A stretch of 64,000 nt of DNA from an uncultured Muribaculaceae bacterium (GCA_910588245.1 CAJUQP010000010.1:1-64000); one strand, 5' to 3'. Positions 36,363-45,163 are shown, numbered from the stretch's first letter. Program-made: numbers and translations. Notes: a model not told the origin generated them from the sequence alone.

Positions 36363-38318
36363 ATGAAATTCAAAGCCAACATATATTGGGGGTCTTTATA
36401 TCAGCTTGCGACAGTGTTCCTGTCTCTATGGCTGTCACGTTTTGTATTCATGGCATACAACAGCACACTGATTGGACTCGACTCTGTGACAGATACGCTG
36501 AAAATAGCCCTTGCCGGCATACGCATCGACGCATGCATACTCGGATATGCCAACGCTGTGTTTGTAGTGATGCGTTTCGCACCATGGCCGTGGGTTTGCC
36601 GTAAAGGCTGGATCACAACTTCCAACTGGCTGCTGGGCGTCATCAATTCCCTGCTTCTCATCCTCAATTTGGGCGACACGGCTTATTTTCCCTTCACCGG
36701 TTACCGTATGTCATGGCAAGGATTCCTGAACGTACTCTCCGACCCCGGCACCCCTTCGCTGCTCCTCTCTTTCCTCACAGACTACTGGTGGGCATACCTG
36801 CTGGAGATAATCTTTGTCGCCGCCATGATCTGGGCCATCACGCGGGTAAAGCTGACCGAACCTTTCCCATATGCTGCCTCAAGGAAACGCTACTGGATCA
36901 CCCGTACATGCATATTCCTTGTGATGGGAACGTTCACTTTCATGTGTATCCGGGGATGGATGTTCCGCGGACGCCCCATAGAGAGGGCTACGGGAGTGAC
37001 ACTGGTCGATAATCCCCGACATTTTCCGGCTGTGCTCAACACCCCGTTCTCAATCCTCTTCAGCATAGGCAAGGAAGTGACAGTAGAGAAGCTTTCCTTC
37101 TTTTCTCCTGAGAAGCTGAGACAGCTGCGATGCAGTGTGGTCTCTCCCGGCGACAGCCTCCCCAACGGCAAAAACCTTTTCGTCATTGTCATCGAAAGCG
37201 GAGGCTCTGTGCTGTCAAAAGTCTTCAATCCGGCAGAGGGGGACACGACATATACCTCCGCTCTCCAGTTTGTTGACTCCCTGGCATCTCACAGCCTCCT
37301 CAATATGAACCTCTACGCCTCGGGAAGGACATCGACACAGGGCATCACCCATATCTTCGAAGGTATTCCATGGTTCGGGGCGTCATATTTCGTGGAGTCG
37401 CCCTATGCCGGCGACAAGGTAGACAGCCCTGCCCGTCTGCTTGCGGAGAAAGGATATGACACACGCTTCTACTATGCTTGCACCAAGGGCAACTATCATA
37501 TAGACGAGACAGCCAGGATGTCGGGGTTCAACTCCATCTTCACCCGCGAATCATATGGCGATGAGAGCCAATATGACGGGAAATGGGGCATATTCGACAT
37601 GCCGATGGCCGACTTCGTAGTGAAAGACCTCAGCTCCTCATACAAACCGGGACGTCCGTTCTTCGCCTCCTGGTTCACGATCACGGCGCATATGCCTTTC
37701 AACCTCCCGGTAGGCACAGACCTCTCAGACTACCACTACAAGAAAGAATCTCCCGAGCAAGCCATGGAATATACCGACAAAGCACTGCGGCATTTCTTCA
37801 CTCTTGCCCGCAGACAGCCGTGGTATGGGAACACTATCTTCGTAATCACCTCAGACCACGGACAGCGTGACCTGGGATCGTATCATTCCAACAACGTCTA
37901 CTGTCACAACCAGGTCCCCTTCCTGATCTTCACGCCCGACGGCTCAGTCACACCCGCAGCCATCGACAGCATCCCGATGTCGCAGATCGACATCGCGCCG
38001 ACGCTTCTCGATCTTGTAGGCTACGACCGTCCTCACCTTTCTCTCGGATCAAGCATGTTCGACACCGCACGTTCCCACTATGGCATAGTAGATTCGTTCG
38101 GTTCGTTCCACATAATCGGCAACAGATATATCGTGGCCGTCCCGTCGCTCAAAGGAGAAGTAAGCCAAGTGTTCGACATCAACGAGCAACCTTATCCGAA
38201 GACACCCCTTGAGAACTATGACAAAGCCGAGGCAGACCGTATGCTCACCTGGTTCAGGGCCCTCATGCAGGATTATTCGGAAAGGCTCATCGACAACAGG
38301 CTGCATGCAGGCGAATGA
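36363..38318 (+). CDS. LtaS-like membrane phosphotransferase (sulfatase superfamily)
   Basis: A 651-residue protein with about five TM helices in the first 210 residues, then a sulfatase-fold domain. NLFVIVIESGG carries the first metal ligand, GRTSTQG near 322 the Thr nucleophile, and FVITSDHGQRD and YHSNNVYCHNQVPFLIF the remaining metal site. The layout matches lipoteichoic-acid synthase-like and phosphoethanolamine transferase families, which move phosphoglycerol or phosphoethanolamine onto extracytoplasmic glycans. In a Gram-negative it more likely decorates a lipid-linked or surface glycan. A Stealth phosphotransferase follows. Confidence 0.85.
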   Translation: MKFKANIYWGSLYQLATVFLSLWLSRFVFMAYNSTLIGLDSVTDTLKIALAGIRIDACILGYANAVFVVMRFAPWPWVCRKGWITTSNWLLGVINSLLLILNLGDTAYFPFTGYRMSWQGFLNVLSDPGTPSLLLSFLTDYWWAYLLEIIFVAAMIWAITRVKLTEPFPYAASRKRYWITRTCIFLVMGTFTFMCIRGWMFRGRPIERATGVTLVDNPRHFPAVLNTPFSILFSIGKEVTVEKLSFFSPEKLRQLRCSVVSPGDSLPNGKNLFVIVIESGGSVLSKVFNPAEGDTTYTSALQFVDSLASHSLLNMNLYASGRTSTQGITHIFEGIPWFGASYFVESPYAGDKVDSPARLLAEKGYDTRFYYACTKGNYHIDETARMSGFNSIFTRESYGDESQYDGKWGIFDMPMADFVVKDLSSSYKPGRPFFASWFTITAHMPFNLPVGTDLSDYHYKKESPEQAMEYTDKALRHFFTLARRQPWYGNTIFVITSDHGQRDLGSYHSNNVYCHNQVPFLIFTPDGSVTPAAIDSIPMSQIDIAPTLLDLVGYDRPHLSLGSSMFDTARSHYGIVDSFGSFHIIGNRYIVAVPSLKGEVSQVFDINEQPYPKTPLENYDKAEADRMLTWFRALMQDYSERLIDNRLHAGE

Positions 38319-38348
38319 CGCGCTGCGGCCCAATCTTAAAACCACAGT

Positions 38349-38356
38349 TAATTTTG
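38349..38356 (+). promoter_or_regulatory. Putative -7 box before the Stealth gene
   Basis: TAATTTTG, 21 nt before the ATG at 38378, in the 59-bp gap after the LtaS-like gene. No -33 TTTG is seen. It supports the 38378 start over the frame-opening ATG at 38315, which overlaps the previous gene. Confidence 0.45.
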
Positions 38357-38377
38357 AACAGACAAGACCGACACCAT

Positions 38378-39370
38378 ATGGAAATTGATTTTGTAATAAC
38401 CTGGGTTAACATGAACGACCCCGCGTGGCGGAAGGAGTTCGCAAAATACTCCGGCAACAAAGACAACGAGAGCAACGGGGTCTCGGAAGCCCGCTTCCGA
38501 GACTACGGATTTCTCAGGTATTGGTTTCGTGGCGTGGAGAAATTCGCACCATGGGTAAGGAAAATCCATTTCGTATCAAGCGGACAAAAACCGGAATGGC
38601 TCGACACATCCAACCCGAAGATACATATTGTGGACCATAAGGATTTCATCCCGGAAGAATTCCTTCCCACCTACAACTCGGTGGTCATTGAGAGGTATAT
38701 GCACCGCATACCAGGTCTTGCCGATCATTTTGTATATTTCAACGATGATTTCTATATAATCAACCATATCACTCCGGAACGCTTTTTCCGCAACGGGCTA
38801 CCGTGCGATATAGCCGCATTCCACCCCAACCCGTCATGGTCACAATGGTATAAGAGGATCAAGAACAACATAAGGATCATCAACAGCCATTTCGACAAAA
38901 AGGAGGTGATGGAGAGAGACCACGACAAATGGTTCGATCCATCCTATGGCTCGCGGGCACGATGGAACTATCTCCTGAAGCCCTATGGTAAATTCGTCAC
39001 TCTCCGTACACCTCACAACGCGCAGCCCTATCTGCGGTCTACTTTCGAAGAGGTGTGGAATGTGGCCGGCAAAGAACTTACCGCCACGTCTGTCAACAGA
39101 TTCAGGGCCGTCACAGACTATACCCCCGAACTGTTTCGCGCCTGGCAGATATGCCGTGGCAACTTCGAGCCTTACAATACATACAGCGACACCAAGATGT
39201 TTCCGCTGATGATAAGGCCACGGCAGGCTGCTGAAGCGATACGCAACCAATCGTACTCGCTTGTGTGCCTCAACGATAACATCCACATACGCCATTACGA
39301 TAAAGTCATGGAGAGGATAAAGGAGGCTTTCGAACACATCTTGCCAGAAAAATCAGGATTCGAGTCATAG
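38378..39370 (+). CDS. Stealth-family sugar-1-phosphate transferase
   Basis: A 330-residue protein beginning with MEIDFVITWVNMNDPAWRKE, the conserved region 1 of Stealth proteins. RFRDYGFLRYWFRGVEKFAPW, FVYFNDDFYI and DHDKWFDPSYG follow as regions 2-3. Characterised members are hexose-1-phosphate or GlcNAc-1-phosphate transferases that form phosphodiester-linked polysaccharides. The gene follows an LtaS-like phosphotransferase and precedes two glycosyltransferases, which suggests a phosphate-containing surface glycan. The start at 38378 matches the family N-terminus. Confidence 0.9.
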   Translation: MEIDFVITWVNMNDPAWRKEFAKYSGNKDNESNGVSEARFRDYGFLRYWFRGVEKFAPWVRKIHFVSSGQKPEWLDTSNPKIHIVDHKDFIPEEFLPTYNSVVIERYMHRIPGLADHFVYFNDDFYIINHITPERFFRNGLPCDIAAFHPNPSWSQWYKRIKNNIRIINSHFDKKEVMERDHDKWFDPSYGSRARWNYLLKPYGKFVTLRTPHNAQPYLRSTFEEVWNVAGKELTATSVNRFRAVTDYTPELFRAWQICRGNFEPYNTYSDTKMFPLMIRPRQAAEAIRNQSYSLVCLNDNIHIRHYDKVMERIKEAFEHILPEKSGFES

Positions 39371-39388
39371 ACATTAAAGAATTGATAT

Positions 39389-40264
39389 ATGAACAAGGCA
39401 GCCGCAGAGATATTAGCGGGAATGATACCGCATAAGATGACCAGGAACCGCTGGCGCGGAATACTGCGCTACGGCATCTTCAAGGCACTCCGTCTGAAAA
39501 GGGAACTGCGACATAACCATACGGCACCGGCCCACTACCTTTCAATATGCGCCATCGCGAAAAACGAAGGCCCATATTTCAAGGAATGGATAGAATGGCA
39601 TCTCAGCCAGGGAGTGGATAAGTTTTATATCTACGATAACGAGAGCGACGACATGACCCGGGAAGTACTGCAGCCATACATAGACCGGGGTATTGTGGAA
39701 TACACCCGGTTTCCCGGCTATCGCAGGCAGCTTGCCGCCTACGACGACTGTCTTGAACGCCATCGGTTTGATTCGCGCTGGATAGCGTTCATCGACCTCG
39801 ACGAGTTCATAGTTCCGATTAAAGACAGGAGTGTGAGGGAATTTCTTCAGCGTTTCGAACAATATCCGGCCGTGGAGATAAACTGGCTGATCTATGGCAG
39901 CGGAGGAGCACAGAAGAAGACGGAAGAGCCTGTGATGAAGAGATTCAGCCGCCATTCGCTTCCCGGCCATATCCTCAACCGTCATGTGAAAAGCATCGTT
40001 GATCCCCGGCGTGTGTTCTGCATGATCGGCTGTCATGAAGCAGCCAGGATCTCGGGTAAAGGAGCCGACTCACACGGCGAACCGGTGACAAGAAACTTCC
40101 GCGACAGGGAGCCGCAGCAAGACGTGATACGAGTGAATCATTACGCGGTGCGTTCGTTTGAGGAATTCGTGGAGAAACAGGCACGCGGACGCGCAAGCGG
40201 CCGGGCCCGCACAGTAGAGAGGGAGTATTTCGACCGCTACGACCTCAACGACCTGGAAGACTGA
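39389..40264 (+). CDS. GT92-like (DUF23) glycosyltransferase
   Basis: A 291-residue glycosyltransferase. CAIAKNEGPYFKEWIEWHL near 52, VDKFYIYDNESDD and the metal-binding FIDLDEFIVP near 136 identify the GT92/DUF23 group; RVNHYAVRSFEEFVEK is the C-terminal family motif. It probably acts with the Stealth protein 18 bp upstream. Its 3' end overlaps the convergent glycosyltransferase gene by 20 bp. Confidence 0.85.
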   Translation: MNKAAAEILAGMIPHKMTRNRWRGILRYGIFKALRLKRELRHNHTAPAHYLSICAIAKNEGPYFKEWIEWHLSQGVDKFYIYDNESDDMTREVLQPYIDRGIVEYTRFPGYRRQLAAYDDCLERHRFDSRWIAFIDLDEFIVPIKDRSVREFLQRFEQYPAVEINWLIYGSGGAQKKTEEPVMKRFSRHSLPGHILNRHVKSIVDPRRVFCMIGCHEAARISGKGADSHGEPVTRNFRDREPQQDVIRVNHYAVRSFEEFVEKQARGRASGRARTVEREYFDRYDLNDLED

Positions 40265-41093
40265 GGATCCTCTCCTCGATTTCAGGATAATGACGCAGGA
40301 TGGCCTCGAACGCGGCTGTGTTGCGGTCGGTGCCCGATTTGAAGTTGACAGTCTTCAATGAGAGTTGCCGTGGTTTGCCGAGTCCCTTGGGTTTGTTGCG
40401 TCCGAAGGGCACGGGGATGATTTCCGTACCATTGGCAACAGCGGCAGCCCAGAACCATATGTCGTCTGTAGTGGGAGCAATCGCGGTGAAAAGATCGTCG
40501 TCGATCATCTCCATCTTAAGCGAACGGGGAGGATATAGCACACCTCCCACCCCGGTCTGTATGTTAAGGAATCCATGATGTATGCGCCGCAACAGGAAAT
40601 CATACCACCTGTATTTACGCCACTTCCGGTAAGGTATTCCCCGCCCTATCCTTTTGGCCCGATGCGCGATGACGGCATCCGGAAGCTCGCGGTGCAACCG
40701 CAGGAGATCCCGGAGCATATGGCGGTGATACGCTATGTCATCGTCGACAGTCACGATAACTGCGTCCGGGAAATCGCGCAATGCCGGCACAAGCTTTCTG
40801 TAAGACCGTATGTCGCGCGGATAGTCCCGGATCTCGAAAATGGGATTTCGCCGCGACAGATCAAGCAATTCCTCAGGAATCCCATCTTCGCCAAACTGGG
40901 AAAATGTCAGATAGAGCACTATCCTGTCGGGCAACACCGACATCTCAAGCAGCGATTTAATTGTAGCCACAGCATATTGAATCGCCGCAGGAAATGACGT
41001 AAGTGACACTATCACCTCTGTCTGTCCATTTTTGTCAGCTATGAAAGACTGAGGCTTGCAATGACATTCTGATATTGGTGCCCTCCTATTCAT
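40245..41093 (-). CDS. GT-A type glycosyltransferase, family uncertain
   Basis: A 282-residue protein with VIVSLTSFPAAIQYAVATIKSLL at the start and a metal-binding-type VIVTVDDDIAYHRHML near 115, then GRGIPYRKWRKYRWYDF and TTDDIWFWAAAV. The arrangement (LTSFP, DDD, DDIWF) is common among capsule-locus glycosyltransferases of Bacteroidota. It lies convergent to and overlapping the GT92-like gene, and is preceded on its own strand by the nuclease-family gene 2 bp away. Confidence 0.75.
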   Translation of the reverse strand: MNRRAPISECHCKPQSFIADKNGQTEVIVSLTSFPAAIQYAVATIKSLLEMSVLPDRIVLYLTFSQFGEDGIPEELLDLSRRNPIFEIRDYPRDIRSYRKLVPALRDFPDAVIVTVDDDIAYHRHMLRDLLRLHRELPDAVIAHRAKRIGRGIPYRKWRKYRWYDFLLRRIHHGFLNIQTGVGGVLYPPRSLKMEMIDDDLFTAIAPTTDDIWFWAAAVANGTEIIPVPFGRNKPKGLGKPRQLSLKTVNFKSGTDRNTAAFEAILRHYPEIEERILSLPGR

Positions 41094-41095
41094 AA

Positions 41096-42037
41096 TTAAC
41101 CTATTGGAGCGACATCAGGCCCTTGACAAATATTATCTTTGAGTTCATCTATTGAAAAACCCGTCACCGTGGAAATTGTCTGCAAGCCCAAACCCTCCTT
41201 CAACATGTTGCGAGCCACCTTCCATAGGCTTTCAGCACGACCTTCGACACGACCTTCGGCACGACCTTCGGCACGACCTTCGGCCAGGCCCTCTTCTCGG
41301 GCCTCTTTCTTGGCAAATGACATCTGATTGCGATAATCCCTGTAAAACTTCAGGTCACGCTCATATCTCCAACGCTCATCCGGGCTTAGATTCTCAACCC
41401 TCGCCACCTGCTCGACACGTTTGAATATCTTTTCGACAAAAGGCATTGTTTCCATAATGTTCATGTTTTTAAGTAAATAAATCCATCTTTCAAAATAATC
41501 GCCACACTTTTCCGGGCTTGAAACCCTAAAATTGGGCAACTGTATATAGACCAAACGAACCTTATCGGAAAATTGTTTCCCGGAGTCCATGTCACATATT
41601 TCCGCATCGATTCTCACTCTGTCATCCCCCTTGAGAATTACAAAATCAGAAATGAAAATCCCATAGACCGGCATAAAGCTGTATTCCCAGTCTCTCGAGC
41701 GTCCCTGTTCAGTAATAGCCCTCGCCACATAAAATATAGTCCTGTCGATAAAATATGACTGCGAACGATTCTGCATCTCTACGATAAAACGCTTCCCGCA
41801 CTTCGTCTTGCAGTGAATGTCATATATCACCGAGCGTTCTCCAGGCTGCTCCTTAAGCTTTTCCTTGTCAAGATATTGTATCTCAGTGATCGGATCCACA
41901 TTGTCACGGTCAAGCACAGCATTGAGAAACCCTATCAGTATATCCTGAGAGCTTTCTCTTGCGAAGAGAATCTTGAACCCTGCATCAGTAAGAGGGTTTA
42001 TATATGTCCCTCCTTGTTCGTAGGTATGATATTCCAT
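41096..42037 (-). CDS. Rpn/PD-(D/E)XK nuclease family transposase-like protein
   Basis: A 313-residue protein of the widespread Rpn-type family. The N-terminus is YINPLTDAGFKILFARE, then a PD-(D/E)XK core (YDIHCKTKCGKRFIVEMQNRSQ), a helical middle and a C-terminal run of Glu-Gly-Arg-Ala repeats before a final helix. The start at 42037 is supported by a consensus promoter ending 28 nt upstream; the frame stays open to 42124 but that part precedes the promoter. These genes are mobile-associated and often multicopy; no terminal inverted repeats are seen here. Confidence 0.85.
   Translation of the reverse strand: MEYHTYEQGGTYINPLTDAGFKILFARESSQDILIGFLNAVLDRDNVDPITEIQYLDKEKLKEQPGERSVIYDIHCKTKCGKRFIVEMQNRSQSYFIDRTIFYVARAITEQGRSRDWEYSFMPVYGIFISDFVILKGDDRVRIDAEICDMDSGKQFSDKVRLVYIQLPNFRVSSPEKCGDYFERWIYLLKNMNIMETMPFVEKIFKRVEQVARVENLSPDERWRYERDLKFYRDYRNQMSFAKKEAREEGLAEGRAEGRAEGRVEGRAESLWKVARNMLKEGLGLQTISTVTGFSIDELKDNICQGPDVAPIG
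41232..41286. repeat. 12-bp tandem repeat within the nuclease-family gene
   Basis: About four and a half copies of a 12-bp unit (CACGACCTTCGG on the plus strand) encode the repeated Ala-Glu-Gly-Arg tract. Copies are nearly identical, with one CACGACCTTCGA variant. The unit length is a multiple of three, so gain or loss of copies keeps the frame and would change the length of a flexible linker. Confidence 0.75.
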
Positions 42038-42064
42038 AAATAGAGAGGTTGGAGATATTCTTTG

Positions 42065-42095
42065 CAAATGTAATAAAAAATCGGGGAAAAACAAA
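42065..42095 (-). promoter_or_regulatory. Promoter of the nuclease-family gene
   Basis: On the minus strand TTTG (42092-42095) is followed after 19 bp by TACATTTG (42065-42072). This matches the consensus and fixes the translation start at 42037. Confidence 0.7.
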
Positions 42096-42188
42096 TCGGA
42101 AATCATTAAACCTACCGAGCCCATATCTGTCAGATATAGAAATCCGGAAGAGACATCATTTTGCCTCCTCCTCTAAATTCAGGAAAAG

Positions 42189-42545
42189 ATGAAAAAGATG
42201 ATACTCGCCCTCGCGGCATTCGTCGGGATCACGGCGTCGGCCCTCGCAGCCGATGAGCCCTCCTATCCCGGAGGGAAAGAGGCCCTCGACAAATTCATAG
42301 CCCAGACCATGAAGTATCCGGCTCCCGCCAAGGCAAACGGCGTGGAGGGTGTGGTCAACGTCAAATTCACTGTCAATGCCGATGGCACGATAGGAGCCAT
42401 AAAGATAGTGCGCATGATCGATCCGGATCTCGAACAGGAGGCTATACGCATTGTCAAGAAAATGCCTGCCTGGATTCCCGCCGACAAGGAAGGTACGCCT
42501 GTGGCCGCCGATGCCACAGTGGCTATCCCCTTCGTGCTTGAATAA
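42189..42545 (+). CDS. Small exported TonB C-terminal domain protein
   Basis: A 118-residue protein: a signal peptide (MKKMILALAAFVGITASALA) followed by a single TonB-C fold (about 24-118, YPGGKEALDKFIAQTMKYP, GVVNVKFTVNADGTIGAIKI, AIRIVKKMPAWIPA). It lacks the cytoplasmic/membrane anchor and Pro-rich span of real TonB, so it is free in the periplasm. Stand-alone TonB-C domains are common in Bacteroidota and their roles are mostly unknown. It ends at a strong hairpin shared with the convergent FKBP operon. Confidence 0.85.
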   Translation: MKKMILALAAFVGITASALAADEPSYPGGKEALDKFIAQTMKYPAPAKANGVEGVVNVKFTVNADGTIGAIKIVRMIDPDLEQEAIRIVKKMPAWIPADKEGTPVAADATVAIPFVLE

Positions 42546-42603
42546 CCTTGGCCGCCATCCGCGGTTAGTACATCAACAGATAATCCTATATAACTTTATA
42601 ACT

Positions 42604-42645
42604 GCTGAAAGGGGCGGCTTCCGCATGGGAACCGCCCCTTTCAGC
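42604..42645. terminator. Bidirectional terminator hairpin
   Basis: A perfect 14-bp stem (GCTGAAAGGGGCGG at 42604-42617, its complement at 42632-42645) with a 14-nt loop lies between convergent genes (TonB-C and FKBP operon). Confidence 0.7.
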
Positions 42646-42674
42646 TATTGAGATATGCAGCTGACCTGAAAGTG

Positions 42675-43544
42675 TCATTCGGCTGCCGGAGCATCTTTCG
42701 GAGCCTCCACGGTGGGAGTAACCTCGAAGAGGAGCACGTCGGACTGTTTCAGTCCCATCTGCGCGCTGCGCTGCCCGAATAGATTATGGGCTGTGGTCAT
42801 GAACTTGCCTGTCTGACCCGATGCAAGAGTCAGCAAAGCGTCGTTCACAGGATTGCCGGCCATACGTTTTCCGACCGTGATCTGGTCGGGAAGGGGAGCG
42901 TTCACCTGATTGCCGTCAGGAGTGGTGATCTTGAGAGCGAGTTTCACTTTGTCACCATCCTTTATCTTCACACCGTCAGCGGGAGCGGAGAGGGAGTACA
43001 GACCGTCGGTCACTTTAGTGTATTTTTTGGCAGATGCCTCCTCCACGAGAGCGTCAGCAGAGGCTATGCTGTCGCGTTTCTCCCTGGCGGAATTGAACTC
43101 GCCCATGAGACGATAGAAGTTCTGCTGAAGATCATTGGGGTTGGCAGTCACGGAGTCGGCCATCACAGCCTCCCTCATGCCACGCACAAATGCCTTGTTT
43201 GATAGCTTCACACCATAATCTTCGGCAAACTGAGACATGTTCATTGCCATCTGCATGCCGAGGAAGACGCCATTATTGTAGGCGTCTTTGCCGGCTTTCA
43301 CAGCATTGAGGCCGGCCTGCACGCCTTTCAGATACTCCTGGCGAGCTGTCTTGGAGTCGAGCGTAGTGTCCTGCATGGCCTGCTGCTCATATTCAGAGCC
43401 GCGGAGCTGTCCGAAATAATACATGAGCGAGTCGGCCTTAGCCGTCTCGTCAGCCAAGCCGGAAGCGGCTTTATCGCCGGAGTTCTGGCAGGCGGCCAGC
43501 AGAAGGCCTGCTGCCGCTATCGAGAGTATTGATCTGATTTTCAT
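42675..43544 (-). CDS. FKBP-type peptidyl-prolyl isomerase-like lipoprotein (divergent)
   Basis: A 289-residue lipoprotein (LLLAACQN, Cys19). A helical FKBP N-terminal dimerisation-like domain covers about 30-170 (SLMYYFGQLRGSEYEQQ, GVFLGMQMAMNM). The C-terminal domain (about 180-285) is FKBP-like but lacks the usual YTG, FDSS and aromatic core motifs, so isomerase activity is doubtful and a chaperone role is likelier. It is the last gene of a four-gene leftward operon. Confidence 0.75.
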   Translation of the reverse strand: MKIRSILSIAAAGLLLAACQNSGDKAASGLADETAKADSLMYYFGQLRGSEYEQQAMQDTTLDSKTARQEYLKGVQAGLNAVKAGKDAYNNGVFLGMQMAMNMSQFAEDYGVKLSNKAFVRGMREAVMADSVTANPNDLQQNFYRLMGEFNSAREKRDSIASADALVEEASAKKYTKVTDGLYSLSAPADGVKIKDGDKVKLALKITTPDGNQVNAPLPDQITVGKRMAGNPVNDALLTLASGQTGKFMTTAHNLFGQRSAQMGLKQSDVLLFEVTPTVEAPKDAPAAE

Positions 43545-43555
43545 CTTATGTGGTT

Positions 43556-43795
43556 TTATCTCCTTACGTCGCGAGGCATGGGCACCGGGATATCGGAAAG
43601 GGACTCGTCCGGAGCCTGCGTGTCGACCGAGTCGGGAGCTTCGGTGACGATTATCTCCGTGGAATCGATATTGACCTCGACCGTGTCGCCCGAAGGCACC
43701 ATGTTCTCAGCCGTACGACCCTTGCACGATGTCATAGCTATGATAAGCAAGGCCGCCGAAGCAACCGTCGGCAACACATATCCGCGCGTTCTCAT
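43556..43795 (-). CDS. Small lipoprotein, function unknown
   Basis: A 79-residue product with a signal and lipobox (AMTSC, Cys23) followed by an acidic, Thr/Ser/Asp-rich tail (VEVNIDSTEIIVTEAPDSVDT) with no predicted fold. It sits 2 bp after one FKBP gene and 11 bp before another, so it belongs to the operon. I do not recognise a family. It may be a flexible periplasmic or outer-membrane lipoprotein. Confidence 0.65.
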   Translation of the reverse strand: MRTRGYVLPTVASAALLIIAMTSCKGRTAENMVPSGDTVEVNIDSTEIIVTEAPDSVDTQAPDESLSDIPVPMPRDVRR

Positions 43796-43797
43796 GA

Positions 43798-44349
43798 TCA
43801 GTTCACCTTTATGAGTTCAACCTCGAAAATAAGAGGTGCGTTGGGAGGGATGGCTCCAGGCGCGCCCTGCTCGCCATAGGCAAGGTTGGAAGGGATGTAG
43901 AACACTGTCTTGCCTCCCTCTTTCATAAGCTGCAGCCCCTCAGTCCAGCCGGCAATGACGCGGTTGAGAGGGAAAGTTGCGGGCTCGCCACGCTCCACGG
44001 AGCTATCGAACACGGTGCCGTCGGTAAGTTTGCCGGTGTAGTGCACAGTCACCTCATCCGTAGCGGAGGGAGCGGCACCGGTACCCTCTTTCACGATCTG
44101 GTATTTAAGGCCGGAAGCGGTCTTCTGATAAGTGCTGTCGGTAGGTGTGGCGGCCTCTTTGGTCTCATCCTGGAAGAAGAGAGCCATGGAATCAACAGGC
44201 GCCACAGCCACTGTCTCCTCTTCTACAACAACCGTGGAGTCGGCGTCGGCACTCGCCGACTTCTCGCTTTTACATGATGAAAGGCCCCCGAGCGATACGA
44301 GAGCCACGGCAGCAGCCACAGCCGCTGCCGGGATAAAGTTCTTTTTCAT
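43798..44349 (-). CDS. FKBP-type peptidyl-prolyl isomerase lipoprotein
   Basis: A 183-residue lipoprotein (LSSC, Cys26). An acidic linker (to about 75) precedes a complete FKBP domain with VHYTGKLTDGTVFDSSVERG, VIAGWTEGLQLM, YIPSNLAYGEQGAPGAIPPN and IFEVELIKVN. It speeds proline isomerisation during folding of envelope proteins. It directly abuts the FklB-like gene upstream, with no intergenic base, and shares very similar domain sequence, so it arose by duplication. Confidence 0.92.
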   Translation of the reverse strand: MKKNFIPAAAVAAAVALVSLGGLSSCKSEKSASADADSTVVVEEETVAVAPVDSMALFFQDETKEAATPTDSTYQKTASGLKYQIVKEGTGAAPSATDEVTVHYTGKLTDGTVFDSSVERGEPATFPLNRVIAGWTEGLQLMKEGGKTVFYIPSNLAYGEQGAPGAIPPNAPLIFEVELIKVN

Positions 44350-44940
44350 TTATTTTTTGATGACTTTGATAAGTTCCACATCGAAAATGAGCGTTGAATG
44401 CGGAGGAATGGCATTGGGCACACCCTGCGGACCGTAGGCGAGATCGGAAGGGATGAAGAATGTGTATTTGCCACCCTCCTTCATGAGCTGCACACCCTCG
44501 GTCCAGCCGGGGATCACACGGTTGAGAGGGAATGTGGCGGGCTCGCCACGGCTCACGGAGCTGTCGAACACGGTGCCGTCGAGAAGTTTGCCGGTGTAAT
44601 GCACAGTCACTTCGTCCGTAGCCGCGGGCTGGGCACCCGTACCCTCTTTCTCGACCATATACTGCAGACCTGATGCCGTTGTGATCACGTTTTCCTTCTT
44701 ACCGTTTTCGGCGAGGAATTTCTCTCCTACAGCCTTGATCTGCGCCTCTTTCTTTGAAGTGAGTTCCTGAAGGTATTCCTGTATCAGTTTCTGAGCTTCC
44801 TCAGCCGATATTTTTGTCTCCTTGCCATCGAAAGCGGCTGCTACCGCCTCATTGAAAGCTTCCTTATCGAGATTCTCCACGCCCATGCCGCGGAGCTGCT
44901 GGCCGAGGGCCATGCCCCAGGCGTAACTAAGTTTGTCCAT
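44350..44940 (-). CDS. FKBP-type peptidyl-prolyl isomerase, FklB-like
   Basis: A 196-residue protein without signal peptide. A helical N-terminal domain (LSYAWGMALGQQLRGMG, to about 85) is followed by an FKBP domain (VHYTGKLLDGTVFDSSVSRG, VIPGWTEGVQLM, LAYGPQGVPNAIPPH, LIFDVELIKVIKK). Cytoplasmic location is expected. It is the first gene of the operon; no consensus promoter was found in the 278 bp upstream, which it shares with tRNA-Gln. Confidence 0.9.
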   Translation of the reverse strand: MDKLSYAWGMALGQQLRGMGVENLDKEAFNEAVAAAFDGKETKISAEEAQKLIQEYLQELTSKKEAQIKAVGEKFLAENGKKENVITTASGLQYMVEKEGTGAQPAATDEVTVHYTGKLLDGTVFDSSVSRGEPATFPLNRVIPGWTEGVQLMKEGGKYTFFIPSDLAYGPQGVPNAIPPHSTLIFDVELIKVIKK

Positions 44941-45131
44941 CTTTACGGTTATTTATAATGCTCTAAGAGCACAATTAGTATTTCCCGGAGACCGATGCCT
45001 CCGATAGTTATAACGCTGACATCATGGAATTGTTATTGCCCGCGGGGCTGCGTAACGTCAAAATGCGGAGCGTCACCATATTTTTTAACACCTTTTAAAT
45101 GCCCCTTTCCGGGATAATTCCGGAACTGGGT

Positions 45132-45163
45132 GTTGCAGCATCCGAAATAATTGATTAACTTTG
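45132..45163 (+). promoter_or_regulatory. Putative promoter of tRNA-Gln
   Basis: GTTG at 45132-45135, a 20-bp gap, then TAACTTTG at 45156-45163, 55 nt before the tRNA. Confidence 0.55.

Noticed and set aside
41096..42037. Complete insertion sequence around the nuclease/transposase-family gene
   Set aside because: No terminal inverted repeats or target duplications were seen; the gene has its own consensus promoter.
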